Below are positions 44,401-54,514 of a stretch of DNA of 64,000 nucleotides, one piece after another (within the stretch, counting starts at the first letter, position 1; each line of letters opens with the position of its first letter). The notes under the pieces were generated by a model. It had not been told where the DNA came from and made no database searches. It saw nothing but the letters and a program-made list of their open reading frames with translations. Source of the DNA: Macrostomum hystrix (lineage: Eukaryota; Platyhelminthes; Macrostomidae); contig CATNEN010000003.1 of the NCBI GenBank assembly GCA_950097015.1, forward strand, positions 4,257,501 to 4,321,500, given 5' to 3'. The translations under genes were made by a program, and so were the position numbers.

Positions 44401-45642
44401 CGTCATTCTCTCGTAGGCACTACGGCAGTCTGGGCCGGTCTCTTCTGCGAGGAGTGTCGCCTTTCATAGTACCGTTTGCCGCTCTGCAGGGAACTACGGA
44501 TCGGTGTGTATCAATTGTTTGTTAATTTTGATTAAACATTAACAGTAGGACTACCTAGCCATTTTGGCAGCGCCTGAATGCTAACAGCGTTGGGTGGTGA
44601 CTGATTGGTTGACAGACTAGGCGATGGTGTCCTGTTGTTGAACTGCGCCTAATATTTAGGCTTGATCAGTGAAATTCAAGAAATTCGCTTCACGATGTCC
44701 ACAGTAGCCTATTTCCACCTGTGGTAGCCCTTGAAGGTCCAGCAAATCCGTCTAGATGGACGGAGATAATGCAGGTACATTCGGGTGACATGCTGATAAA
44801 TTTTGAAGGCCTGGCAAGGCCGCACTGAGGCGCAGTGCAAATTCGTGTATTGGGTTTTATGAAATACTCGAGCGCTTATGGGAAAAATCTAACCTTCGGC
44901 CAGAACCGTTGAATATCTCGATGATCTGAAGCGCTGGCGACTTGATTCTTGTTTCAGAAGATGCGCAACAAAAATTTGGCCCGTGTTCTTGAGTTTCGTG
45001 TGCTCGCTTTGCTCCGTTCGGGGGGGAACGCCCCCTTGGTAGTTTACTGTTAACCATGGTACAGCTCACTTTAGGCAGATAATCTGTAAAATTAGACATA
45101 GACTATAGAATAAAAACTGCATGGAAGAGCTATTCAGTCCTTGGACTAGAACTTGGACCCTAATCTCTACCATAGATAATCACTCTGATTGTTTCAGATC
45201 CATCTTGGAATCGCCCAACCGGTTGAAGGAGGAGATGCGCTTCTTCCTTGATCATGAAGTGTGCGACGAGCCAGTTAGCGAGTCGTTGCTAATCCTAGCC
45301 GACTGCGACCGTTGTACAGTGACTGTTCGCTCATTATCAGCCGATAGCACCGTGGTTCGCGATCTAGGCCAGGTAGGCGCCGCTTATTCGGTGCATGCCA
45401 TGCTAGAAGACGCCGGCAGGCATCTAGATCTGGGCGCACCGCCAGCGGCCAGTCTGGCTCACGTTGAATCCTGCCTGCAGCGTGTCGAACGCCTCGGTCG
45501 AGCTCTGGCAGCCGTGCTGCGCACTTGCCCGCCAATGGATCCGAACCAGTTGGCGGCTTGTCTGCACACGCATCCTAGCGATCTGCCACTGCTAGCTAGC
45601 ATTGCAACCTCCCAGTGTCGCTATGTGACACCGCCGCTATGA
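40958..45642 (+). CDS. FNIP: Folliculin-interacting protein (FNIP), four exons
   Basis: FNIP pairs with folliculin as a longin/DENN-domain GAP for RagC/D at the lysosome and binds AMPK and Hsp90, linking nutrients to mTORC1. Exons 40958-41563, 42146-43027, 43554-44503 and 45198-45642 are GT-AG and total 960 codons plus stop. Exon 1 gives the longin part (IRLVVFVD...VFFDSKTIEKID) and long Gln runs. Exon 2 opens with VFGNVELSHKA, then a Ser/Ala-rich linker and DKIGICLIINSLG...FYRFFFTHNAFFDALL, the conserved uDENN/DENN block. Exon 3 has SRQNFFVSSLVTAALMHHLA, a strong FNIP signature. Exon 4 has a C-terminal DENN segment (LIADCDR-like LILADCDRCTV; HPSDLPLLASIATSQ). It is slightly shorter than vertebrate FNIP1/2. 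Introns 1 and 2 each hold a SINE. AATAAA at 46127-46132 may end the transcript. It is probably the single invertebrate FNIP. Confidence 0.88.
41662..41960 (+). mobile_element. SINE family 1, nearly full length, in FNIP intron 1
   Basis: GTTGTTAGAGCGTCG (the anticodon-side segment is shortened), TCAATTCCCGG, AAGACACTTAGCTCTGCATT, CACCCAGCTGTTAAATGGG, CAGTCCATGGACTGAAC, GCGCCGCGCAATAGCTGCGG and a GTAATTAATGATAATTATT tail. Confidence 0.88.
43208..43512 (+). mobile_element. SINE family 2, 5'-truncated, in FNIP intron 2
   Basis: Starts at GGCCACATTTATATGGGGCG without the tRNA head and runs through GATGTACACACCTGTTTGAG and GAATTGCCTCCTCGCTGGCT to CTGCAATTATTGTTATTA. It ends about 40 bp before the exon 3 acceptor. 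Confidence 0.88.
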
Positions 45643-47567
45643 AACTAGCGGAATTCTGTCTAAATTGTCCACCCTGATATCCCGAACGAAATTTTAACAC
45701 TCATTTTAATAATCCCGATGAATTTTCGTTAGTCATATTGACTACTGACTACTTAGATTTCTAAGTAGTAGTGCAGTTTGAATATTTTTAACATAGTCTA
45801 GTCGTTCGATTAAAAACTAAGTCGACAATTCTTCGGGATGTACTTCTAGTTCTTGAATATAAAAATGTTTTAGAAATCCATGCAACGTTAATAACCAAAA
45901 TGCTTTATTGAATTGATTGTAAATAATTGGTATGGTTGGAAGATTTTATCCCAAAAGTCTGTACGCTTAATAATATTTCTTTTAGTTTACTTATCAATTG
46001 TTATGTCTCTTAAACATTCTGTATATGATTTATGTACTATATCTTGGATTAAAACATAGTTTTTATAACTCTAGTGCTTGGGAATTAGAATTATTAAAAG
46101 TGCATATTCAGTTTGTACCTTATCCAAATAAAGTAATTATATCCATGATTTTCAGCCACACCTATAGGCATATGTGTATATTTTCCCAGGTTGTAGTCAG
46201 ATTATCATAGTTGGCCTTCTTTATACACTATTTTAAACCATATTTTGTACATATGAAAATAATTAGTTTTTTTCTGATTTTAATTTTCAAGTGTATAATA
46301 TTTATTATATTGAAGGCAAACAGTTTAAAACTGCCTTATAGCTTGCACATGCTTATCATGTACTCCAATTAGATATTCAACACTGAGACATGTAGGTCTC
46401 GTATTAAAACGCTTTTGTTGGTGTCAATTGTGTCAGTTGTAATAATCAATTTAAATGTGTGCATCATTTGTTGTCTGTACTAGATAATTAGTGTGTAGGC
46501 TGTGGTCATTCTCTTCTGAATTGTATCAAATCAGCATCGTCAATTTGAAGTTCTTCTATAGTTCACGTTCCGAGAACTGCAGAGATTAACAAAAATGGGA
46601 ATGCTAAAATAATTAAAGATTTCGCTGCATTTCTTTGTTACTTTTTGATGCACACAATATATGTGAATTATTTGCTTTTCTAATTAAACTGTGAGTTATC
46701 TGCTCATAATCTCTTAATAAATTACTTGCTCAAATGCGATCTTTAAAACAAAAATTCCTCAGCCTTTTGCGCCAACGGCCTATTTAGTATAAGGCCATTT
46801 GCATATGATATGCAAAATTTATTTGATGATGCGTACAGATGCCACTTCAGACTTGACACAATCAAATTAGCACTAATAAGAAACAGTCTAGCAAAGTCAC
46901 ACAATCTATTTTTCTTCTCTTTGTACACTAACTGCTTTTTGTTTTTTTAAAACCAACAATTCAATTGAAGTATGTTTCTGTGGAAAGACATTGTGAGGCA
47001 AATTGTTGTAGACAAAGTTGGTATCTAAGTTCTATGTCACAAAGTCGCAATCATTTGATTTTGTTATTTTCTTCTTGTACAAAAATGGACTCCGCCTAAA
47101 ACATTTTAGATTTTTTCTTGCTTGTGTTTTTCCTGCCATCTAATCATCCATCTACCTTGCTATTTTTTCATAGTCCCATGTGTAAATATGTATGCTTTCA
47201 TCTAAACTATGCTTCTAATAACAATTGCCCACTCCCATTGACTACGGCTTGCCAGCAGATGTCAGATTTTATTACGCCTCTATTTTCGCTTCTACTTCAT
47301 TTTCCTTATAAAAACACAGAAAACTTTAATGTCATCGTTTTTTCTTTCATATTTTCCAGCGGATACTTTCTAAATCCCTTTTTCTTGTTACCACCCTCGG
47401 ATTGTATAATAATTATGTTACGATGCTACTGCAAGTATGGTATTTTGCGCAGAAGACCGAAATACAAGATTGCGCGTGTTTGTTTTTTAAGATAATAAGA
47501 CAATTGCATTCTCTGCTTTGTTATTTTATGAAGAATCATCCCTTAGTTTATGTTTAGATTTATTTAG
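45643..47567. other. AT-rich 3' region of FNIP, no second gene
   Basis: Low-GC unique sequence with short frames only. The proximal part is probably FNIP 3' UTR. Confidence 0.4.
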
Positions 47568-47850
47568 CGTTAAATGCGTTTGCCTCTCGAAACAAGGTCC
47601 CTGAGCTCGATTCCGCGGCGAAGCCACATTCATTTGTCTTGTCGTGCAATTTACGCCCTTGAGGGCCAACCTCCCAAGACACAGTGAAAGTGTACGCAGC
47701 CTGACGACGATAAAGTCATGTTTGTGGTGTGTGTCTCCATTCAGGAGTCAGTTGAATGGGCAGAATTGCCTTCTCGCTGGCTGCGGGTCTAGTGTCATCA
47801 AATGATGTGTCGTTGCCCGCAGCCATCCTGCAATTATTATCATTATATTA
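47568..47850 (+). mobile_element. SINE family 2 upstream of the RPLP2 pair
   Basis: GCGTTTGCCTCTCGAAACAA, GAGCTCGATTCCGCGGCG, GTGCAATTTACGCCC, GGCAGAATTGCCTTCTCG and TGCAATTATTATCATTAT. The central ATTTGGGGCGCAG block is deleted. Confidence 0.86.
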
Positions 47851-47904
47851 TAAGTTAGCATAGCAACAAAAAATATTTTAGGTTACAGAATAATTCATCT
47901 AGGC

Positions 47905-48007
47905 AAGATTTAGATTTAGAATATATAGGGACTAGCAAAAATTCTCTCCTTGAACTGTACTTAAGTTGCCAGAATTATAAATAGAGTTATTTTGAAACAA
48001 ATTGCAG
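47905..48007 (+). promoter_or_regulatory. RPLP2 copy 1 promoter and 5' leader
   Basis: GATTTAGAATATATAGGGAC then TAGCAAAAATTCTCTCCTTG matches the sequence before copy 2. The TATA-like TATATAGG followed about 20 nt on by a pyrimidine tract (TCTCTCCTT) resembles a 5'-TOP start, usual for ribosomal protein mRNAs. TTGCAG at 48002-48007 precedes the ATG by 18 nt and could close a roughly 51-nt leader intron (GT at 47957) or be a trans-splice acceptor. Confidence 0.5.
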
Positions 48008-48025
48008 CCCTAAAGCAGCCAAGTC

Positions 48026-48373
48026 ATGCGCTACATCGCCGCCTTCCTGCTGTCCGCCATGAGCGGCCACGAGCCCACCAAGGACTCCGTCAAGAAGATC
48101 CTCGGCTCCGTCGGTATCGACTGCGAGGAGGAACGGCTAAACAAGCTGTTCGCCGACCTCAAAGGCAAGAGCATCGAGGAGATGATCGCCGCAGGTCAGA
48201 AGAAGCTCGCCAGCGTGCCTTCAGGCGCGCCAGCTGCCGCCGCCGGCCCCGCAGCTGCCGCTGCTCCCGCAGCCGCTGCCGCCGCGGCAAAGACGGAGGA
48301 TAAGAAGAAGGAGGAAAAGAAAGAGGAGTCAGAGGAGGAAGACGGTGACATGGGGTTCGGCCTGTTCGATTGA
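48026..48373 (+). CDS. RPLP2: 60S acidic ribosomal protein P2, copy 1
   Basis: P2 forms the lateral stalk of the 60S subunit with P0 and P1 and recruits translation GTPases. The 115 residues begin [18 protein letters not shown] and form a helical dimerisation domain to about residue 65. An Ala/Pro/Gly hinge of about 30 residues and a Lys/Glu-rich tail follow, ending in the invariant [12 protein letters not shown]. Size and layout are typical of P2. There is no intron in the coding part. The stop is TGA and AATAAA at 48627-48632 is a likely poly-A signal. The neighbouring copy 530 bp downstream encodes the identical protein. Confidence 0.97.
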   Translation: MRYIAAFLLSAMSGHEPTKDSVKKILGSVGIDCEEERLNKLFADLKGKSIEEMIAAGQKKLASVPSGAPAAAAGPAAAAAPAAAAAAAKTEDKKKEEKKEESEEEDGDMGFGLFD

Positions 48374-48777
48374 GGCCCTTATTCAGCGTTCCGAGCCTTT
48401 CGTGTCATTAAGTTGCTATTAATTCACCTTGTCAGTCTGAATCAGTGTGTTTCTTCTGTTCGGGTTAACTCATCGCAGACTATAAAAGGATTGATTTTTT
48501 GCTTCTTTTCAAAGTGCCGAAAATATGGTCAAATTTTAGCAAACTAAATGAGTATCGATGTGCTAAGACAGTTTGTGTTACTGGAGGAAGTTCAAGTAAA
48601 ATAAATTGTCAGAGCAGCTATGCTTTAATAAAGCTGGATTAAAGAAACTATAGTTATCAGCTTTCCGATTATTTTTTTGTCTCGTGAAACAGTTTTTAGA
48701 TAAAATTCTGTTTAGAAAATCTTATATGCATTTTAAAGGCCACACAGCGTACAATTATATATTTTTTGTTTGCTATC

Positions 48778-48885
48778 GCAGTTTGCAGATTTAGTATATA
48801 GGACTAGCCAAACTCTCCCCTTTAAGATCTGTAATACTATTAGTAGTCACATGTGAGGTGCAAAAACTGTCTAAACCGATTGCAG
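48778..48885 (+). promoter_or_regulatory. RPLP2 copy 2 promoter and 5' leader
   Basis: GATTTAGTATATAGGACTAG and CCAAACTCTCCCCTTTAAG correspond to the copy 1 promoter, again TATA-like then a C/T tract. A GT at 48831 and TTGCAG ending at 48885 bracket about 55 nt, as in copy 1. The sequence between start site and ATG is otherwise diverged from copy 1. Confidence 0.5.
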
Positions 48886-48902
48886 TCCTTACAAGCTTAG
48901 TC

Positions 48903-49250
48903 ATGCGCTACATCGCCGCCTTCCTGCTGTCCGCCATGAGCGGCCACGAGCCCACCAAGGACTCCGTCAAGAAGATCCTCGGCTCCGTTGGTATCGACTG
49001 CGAGGAGGAACGGCTGAACAAGCTGTTCGCCGACCTCAAAGGCAAGAGCATCGAGGAGATGATCGCCGCAGGTCAGAAGAAGCTCGCCAGCGTGCCATCT
49101 GGCGCGCCAGCTGCCGCCGCCGGCCCCGCAGCTGCCGCCGCTCCCGCAGCCGCTGCCGCCGCGGCAAAGACGGAGGATAAGAAGAAGGAGGAAAAGAAAG
49201 AGGAGTCAGAGGAGGAAGACGGCGACATGGGATTCGGCCTGTTCGACTAG
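48903..49250 (+). CDS. RPLP2: 60S acidic ribosomal protein P2, copy 2
   Basis: It encodes the same 115 residues as copy 1. Eight third-position or otherwise silent differences and a different stop (TAG) separate the two, with no amino-acid change. I start it at ATG 48903 by alignment with copy 1. An in-frame ATG at 48858 lies upstream of the TTGCAG acceptor-like site and would add 15 unconserved residues. UTRs and spacer are diverged, so this is not an assembly duplicate. Confidence 0.97.
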   Translation: MRYIAAFLLSAMSGHEPTKDSVKKILGSVGIDCEEERLNKLFADLKGKSIEEMIAAGQKKLASVPSGAPAAAAGPAAAAAPAAAAAAAKTEDKKKEEKKEESEEEDGDMGFGLFD

Positions 49251-49454
49251 GCGACCTTGCAGTTATGGCAGCAGGATGCTTGACAGCTTGGGAGAGGTGT
49301 CTGTACTATTCATATGCAGTACTCTATCAGTTCTTGTTGAAAAGTACACGCTTAATTACGCAACCAGTGTGCTAATTAGGCTTTACCTTTTGGAATCAGG
49401 AAAAGCGTAATATTGGAAACAATAGTATGCTTTTTTTAGTTTCTTTTTTTTTGC

Positions 49455-49735
49455 ACTCGAGTGGCAGTGTACACTGCCTGGCGATGTATTGTAGGCTGTA
49501 GCGTGTCCTCAGTCCATGGACTGAACAGTCGTACGTGGCCTTCAGATGCGCCGCGCAATGGCTGCAGCTGTCTTAATCAATATCGACAGGTATAATCGAT
49601 TGGTATTACGAGTATTACTGACGAACATGAAGCCAGGGCGGAGATTGCGTGTGTGCTCAGGAGTCAGCAGAATGAGCAGAACTGCCTTCTCACTTGCTTT
49701 AAGTCTTACTGTCATCAAAGTTATTGCTACAATCG
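49455..49735 (+). mobile_element. Mosaic of SINE family 2 and family 1 fragments
   Basis: GAGTGGCAGTGTACACTGCC (family 2 head joined to its middle) leads to CAGTCCATGGACTGAACAG and GCGCCGCGCAATGGCTGCAG (family 1 3' half). GTGTGTGCTCAGGAGTCAGC and GCAGAACTGCCTTCTCACT (family 2 3' half) follow. This suggests nested or recombined copies. Confidence 0.7.
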
Positions 49736-50099
49736 AATTAAATCAAGAACAAAGAACTGCATTAGAAAAGCACAACGGATTCGGCCAATATATATTTTTA
49801 TGGCACAACTGTTTAGACTCTGCCTGCAACACGGTTCCGTGTACGTGTCTGTAAAAACAATACTAATATAGTAAAAATTATACATAAGCATGTGCGCCTT
49901 TTTCGGAATAAATGTGGCAATTGGGATACAATTATTACTAATGCGAAATCGGAAATAAAAAAGATTGATATTTTTCAGAAATTCAAAACATACTAAAGCT
50001 GACAGACAGGCGCCAATTAAAACAAAATAAATAAAACAAAACTCCCGAACAATCGTTCTGACATGACGTTAAAACAACAGTATGTGTGTTAAAATAACA

Positions 50100-52182
50100 C
50101 TAGGTGTGCCCCATCATCCAGACCAGACTTTGGGCCAGGGCTCCCAGCTCCTTGGACACGGAGGCCTGCACGCACCAGGGATTCTGAAGCCGGCCCAGTT
50201 GTAGGGCTTGTATTATCTGCAGGCAGGACACGGAACGGTGATTGTCCGCCTTGCCTATTAGAGCCAGAACTAGGATTGGCCTGCTTGGCTGCAGGGCCGA
50301 TGCGAAGGCCTCGAGCTCGGGACGACTGTCGGACACTTCCTGCGGCGTGGACTCCGCGTCTACGGTGTAGATTAGGCCGTCCAACTCAAGCCGGATCACC
50401 GTGGGAATTACCTGAGGAGGAGGAGAGAAGTAGCTTGTGGGGAGGGGAAAAATATTTTAGCAAAGGGGAGAGGATTTTAGGGAAGGGAGAAGTAGGTTTT
50501 GGGGAAGAGGAGTTTTTAGGTGAGAAGCTGACAGAGATAACCTAGAGGAGAAGCAGCAGGGCATTTACCTGATACAGCCTTAGTCGCGGCTGACTATTGC
50601 CGCCATCATCGCTCCCGGTAGCTCCAGAAACCGCTGGCTGCAGCAAGATGCTGGACCGAACCCGCTGGGCTTCGCAGACCTGCCTCTCGCGATCCTCTCG
50701 CCGGCTAGAGTACAATGTCAGAAGGTCGAACACGTAGCTGCCCCCATCGTCCGAGGTCATCCTGTAGGTGATGCCGGAACCGATACCGTCAACTCCGTTG
50801 ATCATGCTGATGGGATCAAATTGTTGGCCAAGTCGCTTGTTAACCAAGCTGTACACCAGTTTTGAAGTTCGCTTGCTCTCAATGCCCGAGCCGAGAAGCG
50901 CGAATTTCGGATTCCGCTTCCAACGCTTGGACAGGTACTGACGAACTCGTTCGTAGCCGAGACCGCCAGGCAGGTACCAGGCAGCCGGCTGGCTGTTCTG
51001 ACGAACCATCGGGCAGCATCTGCGGCGGGCGAATCGATCGAATCGGTTTTAATGCATAACTTTCAGTTCTTGCATTCTTAATGCATTACCGATTGTAAAG
51101 TACTGAATCCGAAACCGAAACTCGAATTTTCCCAACTCGAATACAAATCTGAAAATCGATTTTCCGCTACCCGAATCCGAATTCGAAACTCGAATTTCCC
51201 CTACCCGAACCCGAATTCGAAACTCTTGTTTCCCCAACCCGAACATGAATCCGAATCTCGAGTTTCCCGAACCCGAATCCGAATCTTGAGTTTCCCGAAC
51301 CCGAATCCGAAACTCGAATTTCCCCTACCAGATCCTGAATCAGAATCTCGAGTTTCCCCAACCCGAACCCGAATTCGAAACTCTTGTTTCTCCAACCCGA
51401 ACCCGAATCCGAATCCGGGTTCCCCAACCTGAATCCGAATCCGAAACTCGAGTTTCCCCGACCCGAATCCGAATCCGGGTTCCCCAAACCGAATCCGAAT
51501 CCGAAACTCGAGTTTCCCCTACCCAAAATCCGAATCCGAAACTCGAGTTTCCCCAACCCGAATCCGAATCCGAAACTTCAGTTCCTCCAACCCGAATCCG
51601 AAACTCGAATGTCTTCAATCAGAATTGAAAATGAAACTTGTGGTTGCTCCTCGAGAAATATTAATAATTTAGGTAACCTCATCGCAGTCCTTTGCATAAA
51701 ACTAGATAATACACTTCGTAAATTTAGTTTACAAGCCTCCTCTTATGCTGTCGCGGCTTTAATCATTATTTTTGCGGCTAACTGTACAATAATTACCTGA
51801 TGTACACCTCTTTGCTATTGACGTGGCCGATCAGGGCATCCGGATTCCTGTCGTGACTGAGCCGCGGCCAAGACGGCAGATCTCGGTTTAAAAGAAACTG
51901 CCACAGCAGTTCGTCAGAGCCAATCTCGTTGAAATGCTGCGACACGCAGGCGCACGAGCATAGATCTTTGGCATCCAGGTAGGCGAAGATATTCAACAGA
52001 ATCTCTGGTGGCAGAGCGCTCTGGATGTCCGCCGAGGTAGCCGAATTAGCGAAATTGTCTGAGCCGTCTTCGGTCAGGCTAAGCCGATTCGACAGCCGCT
52101 GGCCGCTGGCCTCCCTAGAATTGCCCAGTCGTTCCCGAATGTACTGATTCAAGTTGTACAGCGTGTTGCTAAGGAAGCTCAT
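50100..52182 (-). CDS. FBXO4: F-box only protein 4 (FBXO4), three exons
   Basis: FBXO4 is the substrate receptor of an SCF (SKP1-CUL1-F-box) ubiquitin ligase; known vertebrate targets include TRF1 and, debated, cyclin D1. Minus-strand exons are 52182-51797, 51019-50569 and 50411-50100, GT-AG, totalling 382 codons plus stop, close to human length. Exon 1 encodes the F-box (LPPEILLNIFAYLDAKDLCS, then WQFLLNRDLPSWPRLS), and exon 2 begins across the junction as RCCPMVRQ. It contains PKFALLGSGIES, then INGVDGIGSGITYRM and FDLLTLYSSRREDRER, matching the atypical small-GTPase-like domain of FBXO4. Exon 3 has VIPTVIRLELDGLIYTVDAE and the C-terminal NPWCVQASVSKELGALAQSL. The first intron is filled by a minisatellite and the second (157 bp) is purine-rich on the plus strand. 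Identity is secure. Confidence 0.93.
51095..51625. repeat. Roughly 30-36-bp minisatellite in FBXO4 intron 1
   Basis: Units combine CCCGAATCCGAATCCGAAAC and TCGAGTTTCCCCAA, with 6-bp GAATCC sub-repeats and frequent TCGAG. Length per unit varies through the number of sub-repeats. Confidence 0.9.
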
Positions 52183-53574
52183 TGTTTTTGCTTTGATCTC
52201 GAAGCCAATCTCGCTTACTGTCAGAATTTTTAATAGTCTTCTTTTCTGCGAGTAATAGCCAAATTAGTTATAATGAAAGAGTTCTAAAATGCACTACTCT
52301 CTTGTAAAAGAGCGAGAGCATGCGCCACAGACGATGTGTACAAGCAGGCTTGTGCAGAATTGGAAAAGCTCTTGGTCTCTGCTAGCTGCCTGCACTTTGG
52401 CTAATACAACAGAATAAGACAGGGTTTGGTCTGCCTTTAACTCTCTTCGCCATTCCTAGAGCGCTGAGCGCAATGTACATCTAAATTCTCAATGTACACT
52501 CCGGCCCGTTTTTACCATGTCTGTCCATACTGTACATTCACTTTGCTGAAGCTGCCGGTGGGGTGGTGGGCCATTTAATGGCCGACACATGCGGGCTCAT
52601 CCTTCCATTCCTTCCACCCCTAACCCCATTTCGCTCCGTTTCTCACCCCCGCCCGCTGTCGTAATCTCGAAATGATGCTATTTTTAGATCGTGTCAAAAG
52701 CGCATAAGCAGAACGATAGACTGATTATTAATTGTCCCTTGGATTCAGCACTTTCTTTTAACTTGTTCTTTAATTTTCTAAGCATTAATTCTTCTTTGTT
52801 ATTATTCTCGTAAACTAAACATTCTACTGCAATTGGAACTCAACAAAGGTCAAAATAAGACAACAGATTCTCAGAAAATCAACCTTCCGTTTACAACAAT
52901 ATCCATCCTCCTTCTATCTCCCCTTCATTCTGATTCCTTCCATTTGCTTATATTAATAAATGCCTTCAAAACGTTGAATACTTTTCAACGATCTTTAATG
53001 CTTAGTTATTTGGTGTTCTTTTTATGTTAGCATTCATATCTCATTAGCTGCTACACTTATCATTAATTAACTTTTTGTCCAATGATTCATTGTTTCGCTT
53101 CTGAAAAGATTTCGAAGATTTTCTTGCATTACCGTTTGCCAAAACACGCAATTTTTCGATTCTATTGAATTACTAAATTACCATATTAAGTAATCCTCCA
53201 ACTTTAAGAAGAAGTAGGAAGATATTATCACGTCAAGTAAAAAACTACATAATTCTTGTTCTCTGCTTTCTACTATGCTAAGTAGTATTGTTAATAATGT
53301 GACTTTTATCGTGTATTTTACCTTATGAATAATTTTATGAAACAATATTAAAAAGTTGAAAAAGATGAAAAGTAGCTGGTTAAAAAGCAAAATGTCACTA
53401 TAGTTCCGATATTCATTAGCTACGCTATTTCACTATGAGTACAAAGAAATGACTGTTACATAAAAATGCGGATATTTCACGAAAATTACTCGTACATTAC
53501 TCGTACATAGCAACAATATTCTGTAGGTCACAATGTCTAATCGTTTTTCCGAAATTGTGATTCTTTAGGGGTCC
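52183..53574. other. 5' flank of FBXO4, no other gene
   Basis: The sequence directly upstream of the FBXO4 ATG should contain its promoter. The rest is AT-rich with no recognised feature. Confidence 0.4.
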
Positions 53575-54135
53575 TAAATCATTACACCCAAATATTTAAG
53601 TATGTGGGTATAATGACACCCGAATCATTAAGTATGTCGGTATAATGACACCCGAATCATTAAGTATGCGGGTATCATTACACCCTAATCATTAAGTATG
53701 TCGGTATAATTACCCCCGAATCATTAAGTATGTGGGTATAATGACACCCGAATCATTAAGTATGTGGGTATAATGACACCCGAATCATTAAGTATGTGGG
53801 TATAATGACACCCTAATTGTTAAGTATGTGGGTATCATTACACCCTAATCATTAAGTATGTGGGTATAATGACACCCGAATCATTAAGTATGTCGGTATA
53901 ATGACACCCGAATCATTAAGTATGTGGGTATAATTACACCCGAATCATTAAGTATGTGGGTATAATGACACCCGAATCATTAAGTATGTGGGTATCATTA
54001 CACCCGAATCATTAAGTATGTGGGTATAATGACACCCGAATCATTAAGTATGTGGGTATCATTACACCCGAATCATTAAGTATGTCGGTATAATGACACC
54101 CGAATCATTAAGTATGTGGGTATCATTACACCCAC
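53575..54135. repeat. 32-bp minisatellite, about 17 copies
   Basis: Each unit joins TCATTAAGTATGTGGGTATA with ATGACACCCGAA. Recurrent alternates are GTCGG for GTGGG and ATCATTACACCC for ATAATGACACCC. Confidence 0.95.
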
Positions 54136-54514
54136 GGTAGTTCGATGGGTATGCGAACATGTACCTATGTCGTACTCTTAATCATATTATGACATGACAT
54201 GACATTACATTACATTTGTCTGATGTCTTAATTATAAAGTTTCTTATTGCAGCGCACCTTAAAATAAGAATTATCGCTAGAGGTTAAACACTATCAATCA
54301 GAATTGTCAGCATTTCACCTTCCGATTAACACTTCGCACCCTAAGAGGACACACTTTAATCACCCAACGTGATCGTGCGAGATTAAACTAAATCAATTTC
54401 TATAAATCGTTAAGCCTATCAGCTTAGATAGAAATAGAGCATTGTCCAGAATTAGTCTAATTGCATAATGGGTGGGTGGATGGATGGGTGGATGGATGGA
54501 TGGATGGATGGATG

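Noticed and set aside
49546-49854. 102-codon plus-strand frame
   Set aside because: Largely SINE mosaic sequence.
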